Below, piece after piece: positions 18,245 through 27,800 of a stretch of 44,418 nucleotides of DNA; within the stretch, counting starts at the first letter, position 1, and every line of letters begins with the position of its first letter. Both the position numbers and the translations under genes were made by a program. The notes under the pieces were generated by a model that did not search any database, was not told the origin of the DNA, and worked only from the letters and a program-made list of their open reading frames with translations. The stretch is from a virus, in IMG/VR virus record IMGVR_UViG_3300021185_001090, positions 1-44,418 of that record; one strand, 5' to 3'.

Positions 18245-18259
18245 TGATAGGAGTAGCGA

Positions 18260-18664
18260 ATGTCGTTAGATTTTGTCGATATAAGAGAAGTCTGGGACAC
18301 CGTCAAGGTCGGACTAGAACACGTATCTAAGGATACCTCTCCCGACTGGAGGCTTGAAGATGTGTACGCCGAGTGTGTACGCGGAGAGGCTCACATACTT
18401 ATGGACCCTTCACGGACGACTACGGGTTTTGTGATTCTTCAGTCGGTTAGGATTCCATTCCAATCAGCCGCAAAACTACTCATCTGGATCGCGTATGACC
18501 CAGTTGAACATAGTCTGGCTACCTACTGTGATGATCTAGAAACCCTTGCCAGAAACACGGGGCATAAACAAATAGAATTTTTGTCCCCTCACAAGGGGCT
18601 ATGGTCATTGGCTCAAGCCAGTGGCTATCAACTTCAATGGGCAGTCTTAAACAAAGAACTATAG
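18260..18664 (+). CDS. Acetyltransferase-like small protein (gp13-like)
   Basis: 134 residues with the layout of a degenerate GNAT fold: an N-terminal helix, a VYAECVRGEAHILM strand-turn, the central strands FVILQSVRI and KLLIWIAYDP, then a helix (LETLARNTGHKQIEFL) and a final strand ending near YQLQWAVLNKEL. T7-like phages carry a similar protein (gp13) before the internal virion proteins; it is needed to assemble them. The acetyl-CoA binding Q/RxxGxG/A motif is not seen, so enzymatic activity is unlikely. ATG 18260 has TAGGAG with good spacing. Confidence 0.5.
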   Translation: MSLDFVDIREVWDTVKVGLEHVSKDTSPDWRLEDVYAECVRGEAHILMDPSRTTTGFVILQSVRIPFQSAAKLLIWIAYDPVEHSLATYCDDLETLARNTGHKQIEFLSPHKGLWSLAQASGYQLQWAVLNKEL

Positions 18665-18671
18665 GTGATTT

Positions 18672-19238
18672 ATGGGTGGTGGTGGCGGAAGCGATCCAAA
18701 AGAATTAGAGAGCAAGCAGGCTTTAGCGGAACAAGCAGCCAATGCTTTGCAGCGCTATGGGGAAGTGTTTGTCCCGCTTGAAAATATGTACATCAATGAC
18801 ACTAAGTCGATGTTCGATAAGGGCGCAGCTGATGACGCTATGGCTTCTGCACAGAACCAGACATCTGCGATCTATGAGCAGGGCTTTAACGATATGCGCG
18901 GGGCTCAGTTTGCACAGGGCTTAGACCCTAACTCAGGCAGAGCTATAGGTGAATCCAATGCGCTAAGAGCCGCACAGGCGAGAGGCATGGGATTGGCAGG
19001 TTCAGACGCAGGTCTTGGCTATACCGATGCAGCCTATCAAAACTTAGGCAACGTCATAGCTATGGGTCAGGGCTTACAGACTCAGGCTGTCTCAGGAAAC
19101 ATTGACCGCATGCAGAACAGCTTGGATAGAGCTGGAGCAGCGGCGAAAAGAGATTTCGCCAATTCACAAAGTATCGCTTCTATTGCAGGCACAGGTGCTG
19201 GCATGGCAGCGGGTTACGGATTAGGAGGTCAAGGCTAA
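18672..19238 (+). CDS. Internal virion protein (gp14-like)
   Basis: 188 residues, starting with MGGGGGSDP and continuing as Ala/Gln/Gly-rich helices (KQALAEQAANALQRYGEVF, DAGLGYTDAAYQNLGNV) with a Gly-rich tail that has membrane-like character (IASIAGTGAGMAAGYGLG). This profile is typical of gp14-class ejection proteins of podoviruses, which leave the head and enter the outer membrane. Gene order (gp13-like, gp14-like, then larger internal proteins) supports this. Assignment is by composition and order, not by direct similarity. Confidence 0.6.
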   Translation: MGGGGGSDPKELESKQALAEQAANALQRYGEVFVPLENMYINDTKSMFDKGAADDAMASAQNQTSAIYEQGFNDMRGAQFAQGLDPNSGRAIGESNALRAAQARGMGLAGSDAGLGYTDAAYQNLGNVIAMGQGLQTQAVSGNIDRMQNSLDRAGAAAKRDFANSQSIASIAGTGAGMAAGYGLGGQG

Positions 19239-19759
19239 TGGGTCGAAGCAACGTATATTATGAAAATTATCTTGCCCAGTTGAGCCCAGAGGTTTCCAGC
19301 ATTGTGGGTAGCTTTTACGGCTACAGCCCAGAAAACCCTTACGCTCAGATCAATCCATACAAGTACACAAACATGGATCCGGAAGATCAGCCCGGCGATC
19401 AGCTATATGCAGACCTAATCAGGGCGCAGACCCAAGACTACAACCAGCGCTTTGCCCCTATAGAAAACTTTATGGCGGGACAAATCACCGCTACGGGGAC
19501 GAAGTCATTAGAGGGCGATCTTGCTAACACTAGAGCAAACATGAATGCGGCGGCAGCAAATGCTCAATCTCAGCAGAATCGCAATATGGGGCGTATGGGG
19601 CTGCAAAACACCGGCAACGTATCCAACTCTTTGACTGCTGTGGGTGGATTGGTAGGTGGTCTTAACGATACTAGATTGCGTGACGCAGATCGTCGCCAGT
19701 CAATCCTTTCAGGTTCTCTGTCAGGCATCTCGCAGAAGGCAAGGAGTACAGGTCAATGA
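19238..19759 (+). CDS. Internal virion protein, gp14/gp15-like, small
   Basis: 173 residues with a Tyr/Asn/Pro-rich N-terminus (YYENYLAQLSPEVSSIVGSFY) and helices rich in Asn, Ala and Gln (ANTRANMNAAAANAQSQQ). The composition matches the neighbouring ejection-protein candidates. It overlaps the previous stop by one base (TAATGG) and ends with an ATGA overlap to the next gene, so the three are coupled. No enzymatic motif is seen. A role in DNA ejection is inferred. Confidence 0.55.
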   Translation: MGRSNVYYENYLAQLSPEVSSIVGSFYGYSPENPYAQINPYKYTNMDPEDQPGDQLYADLIRAQTQDYNQRFAPIENFMAGQITATGTKSLEGDLANTRANMNAAAANAQSQQNRNMGRMGLQNTGNVSNSLTAVGGLVGGLNDTRLRDADRRQSILSGSLSGISQKARSTGQ

Positions 19760-20352
19760 CAATGATTGCGGTAGGGCAAGGCTTACGAGGCATTGCCAAT
19801 AGAGGTATGGCGGCAGTAGCCAAGGCAGAGTCTGTTGAAGAACAGCAACGCATGGCTATTGAAGCCCAGAAGGCTGCGGCAGAGGCTCAGACTATGGGCA
19901 CTGGTGCAGGCATTGGCGGAATGGTTGGCGCGACCAAAATGGCAGAAGCTGGAAGCACCGCGACTAAAGCTGTAGGCGCTTTGAATAATTCTATACAAGG
20001 CTTGGGAACGGCTGGAACTTCGGGTGGAGGTTTAACCTTCACGCCTGCCGTTGCTGGGGCAGAGACTCTTACTGGGGAAGCGGCAAGTATGGCTATCGAG
20101 AGCGCAGCTGGCATAGCTGACGCTGGAGCCGCGCTAAGCGCCACCGGCACAGGTGCGGCTACTGGAGCCACAGGTGCAGCAGCCGGAGCTACAGGCGCAG
20201 CAGCCGGAGCTACAGGTACAGCAACTGGAGCCGCCAGTACAGCAACTGCGGCGGCAGCATCCACTGGACCTATGGCAGCCCTATCTACGCTAGCAGCTCC
20301 AGTAGCCATAGGCTTAGGCGTCGCCTATCTCATTAACAAATTATTCGACTAG
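19756..20352 (+). CDS. Ala/Gly-rich internal virion protein with GATGAAA repeats
   Basis: 198 residues. The first about 50 residues are a charged helix. The rest is Ala/Gly/Thr-rich with the heptapeptide GATGAAA repeated in tandem (DNA period 21 bp, two exact 20-bp copies at 20176-20195 and 20197-20216), then a C-terminal hydrophobic segment (STLAAPVAIGLGVAYLI, about residues 177-193) that could cross a membrane. Low complexity and the C-terminal membrane-like segment fit an ejected virion protein. AAGGAG precedes the start by 9 nt, and the start overlaps the previous stop as ATGA. Confidence 0.55.
   Translation: MTMIAVGQGLRGIANRGMAAVAKAESVEEQQRMAIEAQKAAAEAQTMGTGAGIGGMVGATKMAEAGSTATKAVGALNNSIQGLGTAGTSGGGLTFTPAVAGAETLTGEAASMAIESAAGIADAGAALSATGTGAATGATGAAAGATGAAAGATGTATGAASTATAAAASTGPMAALSTLAAPVAIGLGVAYLINKLFD
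20176..20216 (+). repeat. Tandem 21-bp repeat coding for GATGAAA
   Basis: Two exact 20-bp units (GCAGCAGCCGGAGCTACAGG) one base apart give a 21-bp period, with a further diverged unit on either side. The repeat stays in frame, so length change here would alter the protein by seven residues. Confidence 0.8.
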
Positions 20353-20361
20353 GTATTCATC

Positions 20362-21834
20362 ATGGCAGGTTTTGCAGACGGTTTTAGAAGCGGCTTCGGG
20401 CTGATTAGTGATGTTCAGGATCGGGAGCTTAAGCGCGATCAAGTAGAGGCTGATGCAGCTTACAAGAAGCGACAGGCAGACGATCTTGCTGCGTATCGGG
20501 AAGAAGACCTTTCTATAAAAAGGGCTGCTCAAAAAAGCGATGCCGGTCTTGCGGCGCTTCGCGCTTCGACAGCCCAGCAGCAAGCTATTAACGCAGGAGT
20601 AAGCGGTGAGGCTGCATTGTTAAATGCAAAGGCAGCATCTACTAAAGCCGATAATGCAACCAACCCTGAATCTATCGATTACATGATAGGTCAGTCACAG
20701 ATAGCCGAGAACGAGGCGCAGCAAAACAACGCGCAATCTCAGGCTGACGAGAGAAATCAGAAGCTAAGCATGGATCGAGGCGCTCTTAACGTGCAGCAGA
20801 TTGCGAACTACGCCAAAAAATCTGTGCAGAATGGTCTTGGACCTGAAGAGCTTCAGCATATATCTACACTTATAGACGCCAATAGTAGTCAGTCTTCTTT
20901 TAACCTTGGCTACATAACCTCTCCGCAGACAGCCCGAAGCATGGCTGCGATACAGACCTATATGGGTGACATAGCTAGCGGTTCAAACGCTGAAATGACT
21001 CCTGAATTAAGGGCAGCTTTCGGCGGAGCTTTAGGTCTAAACAAATCAGCAGCTATTGGTCGAGAGATAGACGAGTCATTTGTAAATGCCCCAGATTGGA
21101 TGAAAGGCAGAGGGCTAAGGATCAAAGGTCAAGGTCTGCACGAGGTGGGAACTAGCGACGGGACTAATCTAAGCGGAACCTTGTACGTTCTGGCTGAGGA
21201 TAGTGAAGGCAATGCGTTCCCTTATTTTCCGCCATTAACGGCACAAAGAAATTTTGCTAACAATCAACCTCTTGACCTTGAGATGGGGGAAGCGGTCCAA
21301 GCTCTGGCTGGCACGGCGCATATGATCAATCAGATCGCTCCTGAGATCAGTCGGGATGTAAGAGCCGCAAAGATTCAAACTATGTACGGTGGGAACAAAG
21401 ACTTCGACTCGGCAGTTAATGCAAAACTGGAGACGATTCGCAAAGGTATTCAGAGCGGCGCATCTCCGACCGAAACCACTATCGCCGGGTTGGGTGGGAT
21501 GGCAAATGCGACCGTTTCTGAGAAGTTAAGTATGACGAAGACAGAGGAATATCGCCGAGCGTTAGAGCACGACATGCTTTTTGGACCGACAGACGATACG
21601 TCAGAGCAGTTCAAGATTCAGGAATGGTTTGAGTCAACCAGCTCCGCTCTGGCAGGTGCTCCAGTTCCCAAGGGAGTTAATGCGGCAAATCTCGGAGAGC
21701 TTATGAATAGAAGCAATGCTTCGTTCAATTATCAGAACGCATCAATCCTCCAAGGATATTACAACGAAGACGGTGAGATCGAAGATTCAGCTGGACTGAT
21801 AGAGCAGCTAAACCTTTTAAATTTACTGAAATAA
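20362..21834 (+). CDS. Internal virion protein, coiled-coil (gp15-like)
   Basis: 490 residues. The N-terminal 130 residues are a long coiled coil (KRDQVEADAAYKKRQADDL, then many Ala/Gln/Asn helices). The C-terminal two thirds are globular with repeated helical turns (ELQHISTLIDANSS, MIGQSQIAENEAQQNN). No catalytic motif is recognised. Position between the small ejection-type proteins and the giant polyvalent protein parallels gp15 of T7-like phages. The ribosome site is weak, but the gene starts 9 nt after the previous stop. Confidence 0.6.
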   Translation: MAGFADGFRSGFGLISDVQDRELKRDQVEADAAYKKRQADDLAAYREEDLSIKRAAQKSDAGLAALRASTAQQQAINAGVSGEAALLNAKAASTKADNATNPESIDYMIGQSQIAENEAQQNNAQSQADERNQKLSMDRGALNVQQIANYAKKSVQNGLGPEELQHISTLIDANSSQSSFNLGYITSPQTARSMAAIQTYMGDIASGSNAEMTPELRAAFGGALGLNKSAAIGREIDESFVNAPDWMKGRGLRIKGQGLHEVGTSDGTNLSGTLYVLAEDSEGNAFPYFPPLTAQRNFANNQPLDLEMGEAVQALAGTAHMINQIAPEISRDVRAAKIQTMYGGNKDFDSAVNAKLETIRKGIQSGASPTETTIAGLGGMANATVSEKLSMTKTEEYRRALEHDMLFGPTDDTSEQFKIQEWFESTSSALAGAPVPKGVNAANLGELMNRSNASFNYQNASILQGYYNEDGEIEDSAGLIEQLNLLNLLK

Positions 21835-21848
21835 TTTGGTGAGAATTT

Positions 21849-24800
21849 ATGCCGTTAAAGTCTGTAACTCAGTTTTCTGAAAGCGAGTACTACGCAGCCC
21901 GAGATGCCCTATTAGAAGACGAAAGCAACAGCCTTCAGCCTACTGAAGGTCAGCCTGATCCCGCTCCAGAACTCGATCCAACTCTAGACGCAGCACCAGA
22001 CACCGCAGGCAATTTTAGCCGTGGGTTTAGTAGCGGCGTTGACAACATGCAGGCTTTGTATGGCGGCGGTAAAGCCCTGCTTGGCTCGGCATTTAACAAT
22101 GAAGAGATGGTTGCTGAGGGCATGGCTTACTATCAAGAGAAGCAGGCTGAGGCACAACAAAACCTTCCAGACTCTACCTTTGGCGACATAGACAGTGCGT
22201 CAGATTTTGGTGCGTGGGCAGCATACACTTTAGGTTCGGCTGTGCCAGACCTAGCAGGCATGGTAGTTGGTGGCGGACTAGCAACCTTGGCTACTAAGGC
22301 GGTTGTAAAGAAGGGCGCAACAGAGTTTGCTGAGAAGTACGCAAAAGACAAAGCGGAGGCGCTGGTCGAGCGTGGAATTTCGGAAGAGGTGGCGCAGTCT
22401 GCATCTAAAGAAATTGCGGACAAAATAGTTGCAGACCAACTTGCAGGGATTACCGCCAAAGCAGGCACTGTGGGTGCCGGTCTCTATGCCGGTCAGCAGG
22501 GTGCGTCAAGCACGTTTGCAAGAACTCTCGAAGAGACTGGAGAAGAGGCGCCAGTTGCTGCGCTAGCTTCAGGAACTCTTCAAGCCGCAATAAATGCTAT
22601 ACCAGTAGGCGTAGCTTTAACCAAGTTCCTGCCTAAGGGCAAGTCTGATGATGCGGTTGAGTTTATATCTGGCTCTATCAGCGATAAGGGCGCGTGGTTT
22701 GGCAGCTTCCTAAAAGATGTAACGGCTCAGTCAGGAATGGAAGGAGCCACCGAAGCATTGCAGTATGTTGTTGAGGAAGAGGTAATCTCTTACGTAAACA
22801 ATAACTTTACAGAGAATGAAAAGCGGGAATACTTTGACTATATAAGTAACGAAAGGAAGCGTGCAGGCATAATAGAGCAAGCTGCTGGCGGAACTCTGTT
22901 TGGTTTTGCTACAGGCAGCGCAGGCGCTGGCGTTAAGGCTGCAACTGGAGGTTACGACAGTGATGTAAATATGGGCGATGGTGCAAAGATAATTCGCACC
23001 CAGTCTGTCAATGATCCCGAGTTTGGCGCCCGCATTAGGGAAATGTATGACCGAGCTAAAGATGACGCAGCCAACGGTCGCACAAGCCTTGGCGAGATGG
23101 TCCCAAGTGAGCGCCCTATTGATCCAATCACTGGCGAGTTAGCCACAACATGGAACGCTGAAGGCGCACTAGACCCTGAGACCAATCGCCCTTACACAGA
23201 AGAGCAGCTAAACCAAGCCATACTGTTAGACTTCAATGCCGCCGAAGAGCCTATCGATCTTCCCGAAGGCGATCTTCCAGAGCCTGCCGTGTCTGCGGAT
23301 ACGCAAAATACCGGATTCGGGGAAAATACATTACCCCCTTCACCCCAGCCCCCGCAGGCAGACATAGTAGATGACTTCAAGCCAGCCCCAGCATTTGGGG
23401 GTGTAGCTGTATCCGAGGGTACACGAGACGCAGGTCCAGCACATCGATGGGATGGCGAGCTATCTCCAGTCGATCAGCCAGTTCAAGAGCAGCTTATGCA
23501 GCTGTCTATGAAGGCTGCGACTCCAGAAGCAATGGACCCAAACAACACCGATGTGATTGTAGAGGCTATAGATCAAGACGACGTGGACAGAATCTTTGAT
23601 CGAAATGAATCGTTAAAGATTGCCACCACCGATAAGCCTAAGGGCAAGAGCCTGCCTACGATAGATGAGGTTTATGGTAATGACGCTGCTCAAGTAACAA
23701 ATAGCGTAGCGGGCGTTATGGCTGATCTGTCGGCTAATGGTGTGCCAACGTCATTTATGGATTCAGTCACTGGGGTGTATGTACACAAAGAGTCTGAGGT
23801 TGATGCTCCGGCTCTGACGGGTCGTAGCGCTAGGGGTATATCTGTCAATCAAGACTTACTTAGCGGCTCACTCACTGATTCCGAGCAGTTAAGCGAACTG
23901 GCATGGACCATGACGCACGAGGTCTATCACGCCGCAGACTTTGCAATGGGTTTAAGTGATAAGGATAGTCGATTCGGTATTGAGATTGATGAGGCTGCTG
24001 ATGCACCTACGGTTGTTATGGGTGACATCATGCAGGAAATCTACGACAACTGGGTGGACGGCACAGCTGTTGGTGAGAGGTTTGACTACCCATTTAACAA
24101 CCTTGTCGATGATATAGAGAACCTCGAGAAAGATAACGCAGGCTTGAACGTAAACTACAGGGAAGAAGTGTTCGCGCAGCTTGGCGCACTATTCCACTCA
24201 AACCCTAAACAACTACAAGAGCTGGCTCCGCAAGCGTATAATTACATTAAGGATATTAGAGACAGCAACCTACAAACTGCCGTAGTGCAGGAGACCGCAA
24301 ATGAACCGAGTCCAAGTCAAGAGAATCCCGACACCACCCAACCTGAAGGCATATCAGGAGAAGTTCGGGCACCGCCAGAGTCCGGAAGCATCGAGGTCGT
24401 ACAGCCTGAATCAACTGGATCAGATGGCGAAGCAAGCCTTGGAGATGGGAGAGCCGATACCTCAGTGGAGGGACAGGTCCAAGAAGAAGCTGGACAACGT
24501 GAACGACCAGCAGTACAAGAACCTAAAGTAAAAAAGAAGAGCATAACCGAACAGAACGTAGAGGCGTCTCGGCAGTATGCAATAGCTCAGGGCGAGCAAG
24601 GTTCTGATAACAAGTTCTACACCCCCGCACTTAAGAAAGATTTTCTCGAGGGATTCCGTCAGGGATACGCCAATACTTTGGGCATGGTCTATCAGCCTGA
24701 CGAAGCCGGAAGCATTGGGGCAGACAAAAGCATTCAGTTCAGTGAGGGATATTACGCAGGCAATACCACCCTACGCGATGAAACATCTGCCAGAGATCAG

Positions 24801-27800
24801 GAAGAATCAGGCGGATCTATTGAAGGAATGCGGTTTTCTGAAACCGAAATCAACAACCCTGCCAATGCGGTTGATGACATTCCCATAGAGATTACTAAGC
24901 CTGCTGCTAAAGGTAAGTTCACCAAGTCACCAAACTGGCAAGATACTGGGAATCTTGTTGCCACTTTTGCAGACGGCGACCGATACACTGTCTACTTTGA
25001 CGATCAAGCTAAAGATGCTGGAGACGAGGTTTATTACACCTCTGTAGACGGCAAGATTCCGGAAGATCAGGCTTCGCTTGGGCAAACTCAGGCGGAGGCT
25101 CTACGCGGACTGCAAGAGCACCGGCAAAAATTATTTGATGCGGGGGAGAAAACCTTTAACACCCCGCTAGATCCTGACGTAGGGAACGAAGTAGAGTTTA
25201 AGGCATGGAGCTTTATCGATGAAAAAGGTTCCGTGACTGAGAAGCAGCTGCGTGCGAAGTTTAAATCTCTCGAAGACAATCAGTTTGAAAACTTGAAAGA
25301 TCGCCTCACATCTATGGACAATCCAGATGAGGCAGTCGTATTCGAGGATGGGAGATACTATGCGCCAGACACCTATCAAGAAAAGATCTTCGGCGAGTTG
25401 GATGACCCTAGCTTTGTCCTCGCTTACAAGCCCCCAAGACGCACAAAGAACGGCAAGTACGTAGGCTCTCCCGCAGGGATAGATACGCCTGCCAAGTTAG
25501 CTCGCATCCGTAGATTTGTTAAGGAGCTTGCCAAGCAGGGAGAGTACGGTAGGTTCTGGTATGAGCGTTCAGGAAGAACAGTGCTAGAGATTACTGGTGG
25601 TGATGTAGAAGAAGCTAAGAAGATTGTTCAAGCAATTGCTATTACTTCTCCCAGCACGCCTGTGGACACAAACTACGAGTATGCCATTCAGGCTTACTAC
25701 CAGTGGAAGAACGGTCAACCCATAGAGACAGGAAGATTTCCTAAATCCATGGGTGAGAAGATCACCAAGGTATTTAATGGTGAATCTTGGTCAGGTAGAA
25801 AGACTAACAACTTTGAGCAAAACCTTCTTAGATCAATTGATGATTCTCTAGATCAGGGTGTAACTACAGACCTGTGGATGATGCGTGCCTTTGGGTACAC
25901 GTCGGATGCTGCTACCGATCTCAACTATGACTTCGTAGAAAACGAAACAATCCGCATCGCGGAAGATTTAGGCTGGGAGCCGCAACAAGTCCAAGCTGCT
26001 ATCTGGGTAGAGATCAAGTCTAGAATGGAGTCAAAGCAGGTTAAGGCTGAAGTAGATAAAAAGTCTGAGCTGAAGGGTAACTATAAGTGGGTTACAGAGA
26101 AGGGCAAAAAGATACGTAACTTTAAAGACCTTGACTCTGAGAAGGCGCACAGCACGTTGTGGGTTAACACGGCGTTAAACTACAAACCGACAGAAGCCGA
26201 GCGTAACACTGCGAAGTTTGACTACAGGGATGCCACATTAAACAAGATGGCTCAGGTATCTGTAGAGTCGATCCCGTCAACAAAGTCTGGTCACTTTCCT
26301 GAAATCTTTAGTGCGTCTCAAGGCGAGATACTGGAGTATCACCACGCCATTGAGCAGGCGTTTTTAGATGACAATGGGGTGGACATTGTAGCCAAGGAGC
26401 TTGGCTTGCTTCAGATGGGCAAGTCTCAGGGTATTGGCGCTTGGGAAGGACGTAACGATCCAGTAACGCAGAACGAGATTGTTCTACCGCGACAGTACAG
26501 AGAAAAAAACGACGGCGTTGTGTCTGACGATGCTAACGATTTGGTCGCAGCATACGCAGCAGTCAAGGGTACGCTGTTAAAACAAGACGGTGTTGGTTGG
26601 CACAGACCTTTCTTTAAGAAGTCTAATACCAAAGCCTCACAAAATGGCATGCACGTTTCCATTGGCAGACCGCTAAACATGCGAGAAACAAGAGAGTTGT
26701 CAGCAGCTCTAGATTCTTACGGTCTTGGCGGCAACATAGTCTCTACTCAGGATGGCGTGCGGGTTATAAACTACAGTGACGAGAGCGGAAACCCGTACAG
26801 CGGTCTACCTAACTTCAAAACTGGTAAAAATAATCTTGACTTTAAATATGCTATAATTAACAGTGTCGAGGCAATGAGCTTTGACGGTGACCTTGACGCA
26901 GAGGTTGTCGGCTTTGTTTCTGCAAACGACTTACTAGAAAATGACTGGACGGAGAATAAGAATGGCGAAGGTTACCTACAGGGACGCCTTAGAGAACGAC
27001 CCGATCTACAAGGAAGGGTTTCAAGTCTCATCACACAGCTACAGCCGAGAGTACGTGAAGTCGAAGCCGAGTTCGCAGGAACCTACGGATGGACAAGAAA
27101 CAATGACCTCAACAGAGACTTCGGCGGAGCAGTAGACGAACCCTCTTTCATAAAGAGAAAGATCAATAACGCCAAGAATAAAACTCTAGACGATGGATCT
27201 CCATCCACCAATGCCTTTAGTCACAACGACGAGGCAGATGGTCAGTCGGACATGTACAAAAGGCTCAAGAAGAAGCCTGCATTTAAGTCCTTAGTTGACA
27301 GATACGCCCCCTTAGAAGAATTTGAGAATCAAGCCGCAGACTATCTTGAGTATGGTCGCCTGCCTGCTGAGCTATCACCGCGAGATCAAGAGAATCTAGC
27401 GCACGGCAAGGTCCAGAATGATCTGAATGCATTATACGAGAATTACGTTGACCCGATTGGCGACTTAATTGCTGAGCTTAAGCTGGACCCAGAGGCAATC
27501 GGAACTTACTTGATAGCTAAACATGCAGCAGAACGGAATGACGTTATTGCTGCCAAAGTGAAAGCCCAGCGAGATAAAAACATTGCCAGAGTTGAGAAGG
27601 AGATAGATCGACTCTTGTCAGATACTGGCGTGGATCACACCGTCGCGCTAGAGACGCAGCGTTTCAAACTTGATAAATATAAAACCATGCCACTAGCATT
27701 CCAAAACAATGGCTCAGGCATGACCTATGCACAAGCTGAATCAGTCCTGCGTTTGGCTGAGAAGGAGGGCACTAAAGCCGACGTAGAAAAAGTAGCAGCC

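Noticed and set aside
19887-20309. 140-codon open frame on the minus strand
   Set aside because: It is the mirror of the GC-rich Ala/Gly repeat gene on the plus strand; its product is an Ala/Pro/Val run without protein character.
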